DNA of 33,065 nt from a virus, in the IMG/VR virus record IMGVR_UViG_3300007512_000126, positions 1 through 33,065 of that record; one strand, 5' to 3'. The translations under genes and the position numbers were made by a program. Below the pieces are notes generated by a model. That model searched no databases. It saw nothing but the letters and a program-made list of their open reading frames with translations, and had not been told where the DNA came from. Position 1 is the stretch's first letter; each line of letters opens with the position of its first letter. This document shows positions 25,401 to 31,106 of the stretch, in pieces.

Positions 25401-25552
25401 ACTTTAAACAATCCGGAGCCTCTAAAGCAACAACAAATATTGCTGGAAAGGAAGCTGATAAACTTTATGGTGTTGGAACAGCAAACAAACCAAAATCAAA
25501 GAAAAAACCTAAGAATGTAACTGCTGTTGGAAAAAAAGACGTTTGGGTATAA
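22337..25552 (+). CDS. Polyprotein-like internal head protein with repeated cleavage/targeting motifs
   Basis: 1071 aa, ATG in an ATGA overlap with the endolysin. Five copies of a helical motif (LKQ-I-I-E-E-x-L-x3-L-x-E) occur, ending at residues 22, 288, 560, 642 and 673. Four end in Leu-x-Glu (LSE, LLE, LNE, LSE), the T4 gp21 cleavage rule; the copy at 642 is degenerate (LNS). Cutting there would give pieces of 266, 272, 113 and 398 aa. The two first pieces are nearly equal in length; the third is Pro-rich and acidic; the last is dominated by Lys and Arg (KKPKTKPRKRMKF and many similar runs), as expected for a DNA-associated internal protein. No enzyme motif was recognised. The protease gene lies 440 bases downstream. 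Existence of the gene is certain; the polyprotein role is inference. Confidence 0.8.
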   Translation: MNLTKSQLKQMIEEQLEGLLSERRPRRGIETTSDTPVLPKIEPRAAEAEGSLSTPEVKTDVAHAAKKPDPYAEPKWDPEAMQRHHSEAALYDDLRRWRGKGQFKHHAPSALSTGEIEGVKARWHAGMKDMLKSNLTDAQKRKVFRMAMSKAGQIGGEGHWNLQRSLGDKGGERYHRLSSVPFSNLVTGLSGGQRKELHKNLAKSGYWKKLHPSSPIRQDFEKSAYYKKPTKRRRRKKKKPVQKFQSFVATDAKTGKPITRTQARKMSTPVRESQLKQMIEEEVNLLLEVYERGMLTPFDSRMPTRQARQTRQGPTDTLSPSEWKENWLPDFLNPDTYDIESSYAPTWGFQQGAEKWEDDPSIEELIYKSGMPIPEESDHISQLDKSLGDFIDDEGSQELFLMGPGTLSKHVRRALTDLYRQPRSGLWRKHGQFGKGATHRGLKYGHLAGLGLLPYDVAKEIENWVDINRRSQGYDQWDLENKLGLGKLYMSPEQAEKETELWHLLQQYAGLSPELGKKETEHDFLQSQEHELSPDMTLYEGKNVKLKQIIEEQLEGFLNEARPPRGPEGPERRPRVYPWDLLPPGYRIWSPEDNPEPPPPLPHPLDPDYIAESEEDSETTTENLTKQDLKEAIEEMLTAELNSKTRSAKISPRKKTPDLKQIIEEEVDYVLSEKRRKRKQSEAEKILQMHDKAKKADDKNKLVRKLKGLPAQDRGKGIADPPSRAEKVRRSRVVNKRNKEREAEAEARKLNPDDSKEKKPKTKPRKRMKFSPPTGDYKAPDKDIGKKMGQVIKNKKMRKGEKEAPLPGASNRKKLEKRKAEKKTPTNKERKATKWTTAKKMSKEDHEAYGRTGKKGSLARRAKTNKPHPKSIKRIEQYKSDKGAADAAKAKRLKYGEDELGAMKKRYKQLPISIRYKFDAAAKGDPKAIDFMKRWDKASKGVSATGKSGIGGRKIPLLGKIINAVTPEYGGAYPQIFQDIARKKEIMKYRNTPRGRELGPKPQVQKPPKKPPEVEPKAYKGNFKQSGASKATTNIAGKEADKLYGVGTANKPKSKKKPKNVTAVGKKDVWV
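23151..23200 (+). repeat. Targeting/cleavage motif copy 2
   Basis: Residues 273-288, SQLKQMIEEEVNLLLE, followed by VYERG. Its first 29 bases (23151-23179) are identical to 22350-22378, indicating recent duplication of the motif inside the gene. Confidence 0.85.
23972..24016 (+). repeat. Targeting/cleavage motif copy 3
   Basis: Residues 546-560, LKQIIEEQLEGFLNE, followed by ARPPRG. Both the motif and the following R-P-x-R-G resemble copy 1, which is followed by RRPRRG. Confidence 0.85.
24206..24262 (+). repeat. Targeting motif copy 4, degenerate
   Basis: Residues 624-642, LTKQDLKEAIEEMLTAELN. It keeps the L-T-x3-L-K-x2-I-E-E core but ends L-N-S, so it lacks the Leu-x-Glu end; it may no longer be cut. 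Confidence 0.65.
24311..24355 (+). repeat. Targeting/cleavage motif copy 5
   Basis: Residues 659-673, LKQIIEEEVDYVLSE, followed directly by the basic stretch KRRKRKQ. Cleavage here would release the 398-aa Lys/Arg-rich C-terminal piece. Confidence 0.85.
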
Positions 25553-25572
25553 AAATCACTTAAGGAGGAAAT

Positions 25573-25902
25573 GTGGAATTAATATATTTTATTTTAACTG
25601 CGTATGGTTTAACGCAGATACTTATCTTTGGCTCAATATTCGATAAAGTCAGGCCCCCAAAAAAATGGTTAAATGGTTTCGGAAAACTATTTCATTGCCC
25701 TATGTGTATGGGTTTCTGGGTAGGTGTGCTTTTATTCGGAATAAACAAGTGGACGGAACTATTTAGTTATGACTATACTTTAGCCAATGCGCTTATTTTA
25801 GGGTGGCTTAGTTCTGGAACTTGTTATCTTTTGGGCGTATTGATTAATGACTTTGGGTTCAAAGTGACATTTAAAAACGAGGGAGATTGTAATGTTGACT
25901 AA
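25573..25902 (+). CDS. Small membrane protein with CPMC motif (DUF1360-like)
   Basis: 109 aa from GTG 25573, required because the ATG at 25571 reads only three codons; AAGGAGG lies 4 bases upstream. Three hydrophobic helices are visible: ELIYFILTAYGLTQILIFG (2-20), GFWVGVLLFGI (47-57) and ANALILGWLSSGTCYLLGVLI (71-91). Between them is FHCPMCMGFWVG with Cys42 and Cys45, a pattern of the DUF1360 group of small membrane proteins (recognised by eye only). Function is unknown; a redox or metal-binding Cys pair at the membrane surface is possible. It lies between the polyprotein and protease genes, and its last 11 bases overlap a possible 36-aa gene. Confidence 0.75.
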   Translation: MELIYFILTAYGLTQILIFGSIFDKVRPPKKWLNGFGKLFHCPMCMGFWVGVLLFGINKWTELFSYDYTLANALILGWLSSGTCYLLGVLINDFGFKVTFKNEGDCNVD

Positions 25903-26002
25903 GAGATGGAAGCTACAGCCAGTTCGACGGTGCTGCAGCGGTTCTAGATTCGTGCGGGTTGCGCCCGCACTTTTTATTAAAGAGAGGATAAGAGATGTCT
26001 AA
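25892..26002 (+). CDS. Possible 36-aa basic micro-protein
   Basis: ATG 25892 follows AGGGAG at good spacing and runs to TAA 26000-26002. The product is MLTKRWKLQPVRRCCSG then SRFVRVAPALFIKERIRDV: short, basic, with a Cys-Cys pair. It overlaps the membrane-protein gene by 11 bases in the form ATG-N5-TAA, exactly as the secure gene pairs at 9411 and 15478 do, and it overlaps the protease start by 8 bases. It would fill an otherwise odd 92-base gap. Against it, bases 25952-25976 form a terminator-like hairpin that could itself explain the composition. I favour a real gene only slightly. Confidence 0.45.
   Translation: MLTKRWKLQPVRRCCSGSRFVRVAPALFIKERIRDV
25952..25976 (+). terminator. Terminator-like hairpin before the protease gene
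   Basis: GTGCGGG (25952-25958) pairs with CCCGCAC (25964-25970) around TTGCG, followed by five T. It fits an intrinsic terminator or attenuator between the polyprotein/membrane-protein genes and gp21. It lies inside the possible 36-aa gene, so one of the two readings may be only partly right. Confidence 0.65.
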
Positions 26003-26600
26003 AAAACTTCTAAGAGAATTTTATGAACTTTGCCCTGATGGAGTGTGCAAAGATCTATTAACAGAAGAAGAAAAGAAACTTGTTAATAAAGGTGTACTTT
26101 TTCTTTCTGGCGTCATGCAAAAGTGTGATACAGAAAATGGAAACGGCAGAGTATACCCTAAAGATATCCTCTCTAGAGAAGTTAAGAATTATAAAAAAAT
26201 TGTTGACGAAAGAAGATCTTTAGGTGAATTAGACCACCCAGATGATTCTGTTGTGAACTTAAAGAACGCTTCACATCTTGTAACTGATGTTTGGTTGGAT
26301 GGCGATTGCGTAATGGGCAAAATTCAGGTTTTAAACACTCCATCTGGAAAAACACTTAAGGCACTTGTTGAAGCAAATGTAAAAGTTGGTATATCATCTA
26401 GAGGTTTAGGTTCAACCGAACAAAAAAATGGCAAAACATATGTGAAAAGTGACTTTCAGTTGATTTGTTTTGACATTGTTCAGGAGCCTTCTACCAGTGA
26501 TGCATATATGGTTAGCGAGTCTATGGAACGTAGTCTTAAAAAGGTTTTCACAAAGGGCGATTGTATTAATCGCGCATTAAACGAGATATTAGAGAGTTAA
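25995..26600 (+). CDS. 21: Prohead core protease (T4 gp21-like)
   Basis: 201 aa, ATG 25995 with GAGAGGATAAG upstream. The motifs of the T4-type prohead serine protease family are present: GELDHP with His81, VGISSRG with Ser134/Ser135, and FDIVQEPS with Asp160. The early stretch GVLFLSGVMQKCDTENGNGRVYP is also typical. In T4 the enzyme sits in the scaffold core, digests scaffold, and trims capsid and internal proteins after (Leu/Ile)-x-Glu. The same rule is visible in the polyprotein, in the 88-aa protein, in the scaffold and in gp23 in this window. The C-terminus itself (ALNEILES) contains a Leu-Asn-Glu, possibly an autoprocessing site. The next gene begins 1 base after its stop. Confidence 0.93.
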   Translation: MSKKLLREFYELCPDGVCKDLLTEEEKKLVNKGVLFLSGVMQKCDTENGNGRVYPKDILSREVKNYKKIVDERRSLGELDHPDDSVVNLKNASHLVTDVWLDGDCVMGKIQVLNTPSGKTLKALVEANVKVGISSRGLGSTEQKNGKTYVKSDFQLICFDIVQEPSTSDAYMVSESMERSLKKVFTKGDCINRALNEILES

Positions 26601-26601
26601 T

Positions 26602-27066
26602 ATGAAAAGAAGCGAATTGAAAAAAATATTAAAGCCTTTAATCAAAGAGTGTATAAAAGAGGCAATCTTTGAAGAAGGTGTGCTTTCTGGAATAATTACA
26701 GAAGTCATGAGAAGCACCCAGCCTCAACAAACAATAACAAGCACACAAAGTAGTGTAAATTTAGAAGAAGAAAAGAGAGCACTTTTGGCCCTTGAAGAAG
26801 AAAAAGCCGAGAGAGCACAACTTTTAGAGCAGCGTCATAGAAGAGAGAAAGAAAAAAGAAGAAAACTACTAGACGCTACAGGGTTTGACAATGTTGATGT
26901 GTTCAGCGGCACAGAGGCCCTCTCAGATAGTGGTCAGATAAATGAAAGCGCAGGTGGCTATTCTGGCCCTCTTTCTGGAGTGGCGACAGGTGATGCAGGA
27001 GTAGATATAAGCGGCATAATGTCCCTTGGTGGATCCAAGAATTGGAAAAAATTAGCAGGTAGTTGA
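26602..27066 (+). CDS. Coiled-coil protein with targeting-like N-terminus, head cluster
   Basis: 154 aa, ATG 26602 one base after the gp21 stop. The N-terminus MKRSELKKILKPLIKECIKEAI followed by FEEGVLSGIITEV is an amphipathic helix resembling, loosely, the LKQIIEE motif of the polyprotein and the 88-aa leader; possible cleavage points are IFE and ITE. Residues 50-95 are a highly charged coiled coil (LEEEKRALLALEEEKAERAQLLEQRHRREKEKRRK). The C-terminal third is Gly/Ser-rich (GGYSGPLSGVATGDAGVDISGIMSLGG). It could be a core protein, a small scaffold partner or packaged cargo. It ends in TGATG, overlapping the bS21 start by one base, so the two are probably translated together. Confidence 0.75.
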   Translation: MKRSELKKILKPLIKECIKEAIFEEGVLSGIITEVMRSTQPQQTITSTQSSVNLEEEKRALLALEEEKAERAQLLEQRHRREKEKRRKLLDATGFDNVDVFSGTEALSDSGQINESAGGYSGPLSGVATGDAGVDISGIMSLGGSKNWKKLAGS

Positions 27067-27302
27067 TGTCAAGAAAGAGACCAATAAATGTTGAAATTAG
27101 GCCGCGCAATAGGGACGAATCACTTGAAAGAATGATTCGTCGGTTCACTAAAAAGTGTAAGAAGGAGCGCATAACAGAGAAATACAGAGAAAGAATGTAT
27201 TACGAAAAACCTTCTGAAAAAAAATTGAAAGAAAAACGACGAAGAAAACGAGTATTAGAAAAACTTCGATCAAAGAAAGAGAATATAAAAAGAAAACACT
27301 AA
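27066..27302 (+). CDS. rpsU: Phage-encoded ribosomal protein bS21
   Basis: 78 aa; ATG 27066 overlaps the preceding TGA by one base (the TTG at 27063 is an alternative). The chain matches bacterial bS21: an N-terminal strand NVEIRPRNRDESLERMIRRFTKKC aligned to the 'E-x3-FDVALRRFKRSCEKAG' part of E. coli S21, then KYRERMYYEKPSEKKLKEKRRRKRV aligned to [24 protein letters not shown], and a Lys/Arg-rich C-terminus. bS21 binds the 30S platform near the anti-Shine-Dalgarno sequence and affects initiation. Virus-encoded bS21 is known from marine phages; it probably replaces host bS21 in infected cells. Its place among late head genes and coupling to a core-like protein suggest high late expression. 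Confidence 0.88.
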   Translation: MSRKRPINVEIRPRNRDESLERMIRRFTKKCKKERITEKYRERMYYEKPSEKKLKEKRRRKRVLEKLRSKKENIKRKH

Positions 27303-27338
27303 TTAAAGTATTAGTATTGTGTCGACAGGAGATAAGAA

Positions 27339-27818
27339 ATGGCAGTATACAACGCACCAAAAGTAGGATTATATAATGTAGGTTCCTACCAAGTTTCAGG
27401 GAAGCCCTTCATAACGGGCTCAGCATTGAGCACCAATAACAAGGTGCAAAGAATTTCTTTTCCGAATGTGACAAAAAGCGTCACTGTAATAAACGGACCT
27501 GCCGTTGATTTGCCAATACAAGTTCATTTTCAAAGCGGTTCGGACGTCACTGCTTTTGCAGCAGGGGAGAACGGCAGCGCGGGCGAAAAGGCCATCAGCA
27601 ATACAGGTGACGATGTTATAACATTTAAACATTTTGTTACTTTGTCTAACTTAGGAGACTCAGTAACTTTCAATGTAAAGTGCAAAGAGATATTTATCTC
27701 CACCCCTGCATCAGCCGGAACTAATGTTGACTATCAAGTCATTGCCGATCTCACCAGCATTCCTACAACTTCCATGTATCACCTCACTGGCTCTGGCATA
27801 ACAGACGACGGTTCCTAA
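27339..27818 (+). CDS. Small virion structural or decoration-type protein
   Basis: 159 aa, ATG 27339 with CAGGAG upstream. It is beta-rich and soluble: YNAPKVGLYNVGSYQVSGKPFITG, QRISFPNVTKSVTVIN, LPIQVHFQSGS, VITFKHFVTLSNLGDSVTFNVKCKEIFIS and SMYHLTGSGITDDG, i.e. regularly spaced beta strands with few charged helices. This suits a small jelly-roll or Ig-like capsid decoration protein or a fibre base. I have no firm family name. It is followed after 3 bases by the first of two fibre-like genes and lies between bS21 and the scaffold gene, so a head-surface role is plausible; a tail role is not excluded. Confidence 0.7.
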   Translation: MAVYNAPKVGLYNVGSYQVSGKPFITGSALSTNNKVQRISFPNVTKSVTVINGPAVDLPIQVHFQSGSDVTAFAAGENGSAGEKAISNTGDDVITFKHFVTLSNLGDSVTFNVKCKEIFISTPASAGTNVDYQVIADLTSIPTTSMYHLTGSGITDDGS

Positions 27819-27821
27819 TGG

Positions 27822-28328
27822 ATGGGCTTTAGAACTGACAGGAGTGTAATTGAAAAAGCACAAGAGCGCGGTTTTAAAGTCACAAAACGTACAGTCTCTG
27901 GCGTTCTATCTGCAACCCATGAAATAACTGGCAACCTATATGTTTCTGGCGCACTGTACGCAAATGAATATCACGTCGACACAATCACAACAACAGTATC
28001 TAACATAGAACAGTATGGTTCCACCCTGTTCGGCAACTCTGCCGATGACACCCATCAGTTTACTGGTAGCTTTTATATAACTAATGATGCAAGTTTCGGA
28101 TCGAATTTATCAATCGCTGGAAATATTTTACCGGACGGAAATCAAAGATCGCTAGGCGCAAGTAATGGTAAATGGGAAGCTATTTACACGAACAACCTTT
28201 ATACCGGCGACCTCCACATGAAAAACGATAGAGGGGACTGGACTATTATAGAGGAAGAGGCCTATTTATCAGTAACCAATAACAAGACCGGAAAGGTTTA
28301 TAAGATGGTTTTGGAGGAGGTTAAATAG
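27822..28328 (+). CDS. Short fibre-like protein sharing a C-terminal domain with the 28365 gene
   Basis: 168 aa, ATG 27822, three bases after the previous stop and without its own ribosome site, so coupled. The N-terminus (MGFRTDRSVIEKAQERGFKVTKR) is basic and helical; then beta repeats with alternating Gly/Ser/Asn (ITGNLYVSGALYANEYHVDT, FTGSFYITNDASFGSNLSIAGNI). The C-terminal 60 residues (LGASNGKWEAIYTNNLYTGDLHMKN then RGDWTIIEEEAYLSV) match the end of the 870-aa protein (LGASGAKWDAVYANNVYTGDLHLKN, RGDWSVIEESDYLTL). This type of end is seen in phage fibre proteins. The pair may form short and long versions of the same fibre or a fibre and its base. Confidence 0.75.
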   Translation: MGFRTDRSVIEKAQERGFKVTKRTVSGVLSATHEITGNLYVSGALYANEYHVDTITTTVSNIEQYGSTLFGNSADDTHQFTGSFYITNDASFGSNLSIAGNILPDGNQRSLGASNGKWEAIYTNNLYTGDLHMKNDRGDWTIIEEEAYLSVTNNKTGKVYKMVLEEVK

Positions 28329-28334
28329 TTTATT

Positions 28335-28342
28335 TATAAAAC
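28335..28342 (+). promoter_or_regulatory. Candidate late promoter core TATAAAAC
   Basis: TATAAAAC within the 36-base gap before the long fibre gene, 22 bases before its ATG and upstream of the GGGGGGA ribosome site. It resembles the elements at 7031 and 14359; a T4 late promoter consists mainly of such a -10 box. Confidence 0.3.
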
Positions 28343-28364
28343 ATACAGGGGGGAAAATAAATAA

Positions 28365-30977
28365 ATGTCTTTGAATACATGGAAATATAATAATAATCAA
28401 ATTAAATTAACAGGTACGATGCACTTATCTGCAAGTGCCTATGTTAACTGGGGGGCAGATTCTGCCGAAACCGGTTCGAGCGGCTACGGAATTAGAGATA
28501 ACGGAGGTCAGTTACAGTTTAAAAACTTAACAGGCTCATGGTCTAATCTTGTTGGTGACGATCTTGCGGGTATCGGTTTGGCTGCAAACTACATTACCAC
28601 GGGCGACGCTGCAGTCAGCGTGGCCACTAGTGCTGGGAATATCACGATTGATGCTCAAGGCACCGATACTGATATTATCTTTAAAGGCACCGATGATGGC
28701 TCTGATATCACAATGCTTACTTTGGATGGTTCCGAAGCAGGCGCAGCGACTTTTAACGGTCCAATTACTTGTGCCACTAGCTTTACTATTGGTTCGGCAG
28801 CAATGTCAGAAGCCGATTTAGAACAGCTTGATGGCATTACTGCTGGTACTGCAGCTGCTTCTAAAGCAGTTGTTCTTGACGCTAGTAAAAATATTGCAAC
28901 TATTGGTACTGTTGGGTGTGGTGCGATCACATCTACTGGCACTTCTACTTTTGGTGGGGTCAATCCTGCGTCTGCAGATGGTGCGGCTCTTGGTGGCGCT
29001 TCTGCTGAGTGGTCTGATCTTTATTTGGCAAATGGCGCTAAAATTTACTTCGGTGATGATCAGGAAGTTACATTAACACACTCGCACGACAGCGGTCTTG
29101 TGTTGACACATTCGGGTTCGAGCGATCCTGTTTTGGAGCTTTTAAACTCGAATGCTGACGCAACCGGTGCGACTCTTAAATTGCACATGTCAAGTGCTTC
29201 TCCTGCTGATGCTGACGTTCTGGGTAACGTTGACTTTGCAGGGTACGATTCGGCTGGTAATGAACATACCTATGCGCGAATCTTGGCGAAGAGTGACGAT
29301 GTTACTACTGGCGAAGAAGAAGGTAGTTTAGAATTTTATGTTGCTGAGCTTGACGGTACTTTATCTAAAGGTATGGACATAAAAGGTTTGGCTTCCGATG
29401 GCAACATCACTGTGGATATTTCCACTCACGATGGTTCTGCCGGTGGTTTAAAGTTGGGAGGCACGTTGGTAACCGCTACTGCTGCTGAACTTAACTTTAT
29501 GGATGGCGGCTCAACCATTTCTACAGTGACTGTTGCTGATGGTGACGGTGTTGTTTTTAATGACGGTACAGCCATGAAGCAAGTTACGGTTCAATCGTTG
29601 GCTGCATATTTTGATGATGAGATTACGGCAATGCCCAACCTTGTTACAACTGCAGCAACTACGGTCGGTACCCTTAACTCAGGTGCTATTTCTAGTGGCT
29701 TCGGCAATATTGACAATGGTTCTAGTACGCTTGATACTGGTGTTGCAACTGTTGCTAGTTTGACTTGTACTGCAGCTGCCACTTTCGGCGGCGGCTACGG
29801 TGACACCGGTACTACTATTAGTACTGCAGGTGTAATTACATCTAATGGTGCATGTACTGTTGGTGGAGTTCTTAAAACGGATGACACTACAAATGCAACT
29901 AGCACCACTGATGGTTCTTTGCAGACAGATGGTGGATTGAGTGTTGCTTTGGATGTTATTGTTGGTGATGATGTATATTTGTTGAGCGATTCGGCCGTCC
30001 TCGGCTTAGGCGCAGGCAAAGATGCTACACTTACTCACGATGGTACAACAGGTCTCACAATTGCTGCTAATCCAATTACGTTGGATTCCGGCGCGGGACT
30101 TGTTTTAGATGCTGCCAATGGTGAGTTCGAACTCAAGGTTGCAGGCACTGAAATATTTATGTTTGAGCATAGCAATTCTGGCGATGTAACTCTTCTTAAC
30201 GACACTTCGGACAAGGACATGATCTTTAAGATTACTGACGGTGGTTCCGAGACAGAGGTTTTCCGACTTGATGGTGATGTTTCATCGTTGTTAATGGCTG
30301 GTACCAAGAAGATTACGTTTGGTGCAGCAGCCGCCTATATCAACCATGATGGTACTGATTTGCAGCTTGTAGATGATGCCGATATTAATATCAAGCCTGC
30401 AGTTGACTTCTTGGTTGATGCTGGTGGAGATGTTATCCTCGATGCAGGCGGCGGAGCCTTTGACCTCAAAGTTGCAGGCACTGAAGTTTTCATGTTTGAA
30501 CATGATAATTCTGGTGACATGACCCTGCTGACGGCGGTTTCAAATAAAGATATGATCTTTAAGGTAAATGACGGTGGTTCCGAGACAGAGGTTTTCCGAC
30601 TTGATGGTGATGTATCAGCGATGACGATGGCTTCTGGCAAACGATTACAGTTTGCTGATACTGGCGAGTACATTGTTAGTGATGGTACAAACCTGACTAT
30701 TGAATCTGGTGGAAGTATTCTTATGGGTGCTACTGTTTCTCCAGACAGCAATGGTGGACAGGATTTGGGCGCAAGTGGTGCAAAGTGGGACGCTGTATAC
30801 GCTAACAACGTGTATACGGGCGACCTTCACTTGAAAAATGAGCGCGGCGACTGGTCTGTTATAGAGGAATCTGATTATTTGACCCTTCGTCACAACACTT
30901 CTGGAAAGCGCTTTAAGCTTCTCATGGAAGAATTGAGCGATGGAGAATTTGGTCCGGGCAACGATGGTGTAATGTAA
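28365..30977 (+). CDS. Long repetitive fibre protein in the head cluster
   Basis: 870 aa, ATG 28365 with GGGGGGA upstream. The sequence is dominated by Gly, Ala, Thr, Asp, Ser and Val in beta-strand patterns, typical of trimeric fibres. Near the C-terminus a module of 111 residues occurs twice (AGTEIFMFEHSNSGDVTLL ... DKDMIFKITDGGSETEVFRLDGD and AGTEVFMFEHDNSGDMTLL ... NKDMIFKVNDGGSETEVFRLDGD), then the shared end domain with the 27822 protein. Codon use is rich in GGT, GCT, GAT and ACT, unlike most neighbours, but similar to gp23, suggesting strong expression. It could be a tail fibre or, since it sits between bS21 and scaffold and is followed by a terminator, a capsid-attached head fibre. 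Adhesion is the likely job. Confidence 0.8.
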   Translation: MSLNTWKYNNNQIKLTGTMHLSASAYVNWGADSAETGSSGYGIRDNGGQLQFKNLTGSWSNLVGDDLAGIGLAANYITTGDAAVSVATSAGNITIDAQGTDTDIIFKGTDDGSDITMLTLDGSEAGAATFNGPITCATSFTIGSAAMSEADLEQLDGITAGTAAASKAVVLDASKNIATIGTVGCGAITSTGTSTFGGVNPASADGAALGGASAEWSDLYLANGAKIYFGDDQEVTLTHSHDSGLVLTHSGSSDPVLELLNSNADATGATLKLHMSSASPADADVLGNVDFAGYDSAGNEHTYARILAKSDDVTTGEEEGSLEFYVAELDGTLSKGMDIKGLASDGNITVDISTHDGSAGGLKLGGTLVTATAAELNFMDGGSTISTVTVADGDGVVFNDGTAMKQVTVQSLAAYFDDEITAMPNLVTTAATTVGTLNSGAISSGFGNIDNGSSTLDTGVATVASLTCTAAATFGGGYGDTGTTISTAGVITSNGACTVGGVLKTDDTTNATSTTDGSLQTDGGLSVALDVIVGDDVYLLSDSAVLGLGAGKDATLTHDGTTGLTIAANPITLDSGAGLVLDAANGEFELKVAGTEIFMFEHSNSGDVTLLNDTSDKDMIFKITDGGSETEVFRLDGDVSSLLMAGTKKITFGAAAAYINHDGTDLQLVDDADINIKPAVDFLVDAGGDVILDAGGGAFDLKVAGTEVFMFEHDNSGDMTLLTAVSNKDMIFKVNDGGSETEVFRLDGDVSAMTMASGKRLQFADTGEYIVSDGTNLTIESGGSILMGATVSPDSNGGQDLGASGAKWDAVYANNVYTGDLHLKNERGDWSVIEESDYLTLRHNTSGKRFKLLMEELSDGEFGPGNDGVM
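30236..30280 (+). repeat. Exact 45-base direct repeat, copy 1
   Basis: Identical to 30569-30613, 333 bases (111 codons) downstream in the same frame. Encodes DGGSETEVFRLDGD. Perfect DNA identity inside a diverged protein repeat suggests recent conversion between the two modules. Confidence 0.9.
30569..30613 (+). repeat. Exact 45-base direct repeat, copy 2
   Basis: Second copy of the repeat at 30236-30280, in the second 111-residue module of the fibre protein. Confidence 0.9.
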
Positions 30978-30999
30978 ATTTAACCATACGTGTTTTATT

Positions 31000-31037
31000 A
31001 AGCGGGTCAGATCTTAGTGTCTGACCCGCTTTTTTTT
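31000..31037 (+). terminator. Strong intrinsic terminator after the fibre gene
   Basis: AAGCGGGTCAGA (31000-31011) and TCTGACCCGCTT (31020-31031) form a perfect 12-bp stem with an 8-base loop, and the T-run continues to 31037. It ends the bS21-fibre transcript and isolates the scaffold-capsid genes downstream. Confidence 0.93.
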
Positions 31038-31048
31038 AAATTGGGGTT

Positions 31049-31076
31049 TTTACTAATTATACACACTACTTATTAT
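31049..31076 (+). promoter_or_regulatory. Candidate promoter of the scaffold-capsid genes
   Basis: TTTACT (31049-31054), 16-base spacer, TATTAT (31071-31076), directly after the strong terminator. A promoter is needed here for gp22 and gp23; the match to sigma70 boxes is fair (4/6 and 5/6). Confidence 0.4.
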
Positions 31077-31106
31077 GAACAGCTATAGAAACAAAGGAGC
31101 GTATAT

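Noticed and set aside
22337-25552. The long basic protein as an assembly artefact or frameshifted fusion of several genes
   Set aside because: One frame is open throughout, no internal SD-plus-ATG pairs stand before the repeats, and motif spacing is regular, so a true polyprotein is the simpler reading.
30335-30808. Minus-strand frame of 157 codons in the fibre gene
   Set aside because: Arises from repeated low-complexity codons of the fibre; contains repeated Ser/Pro strings and no start signal.
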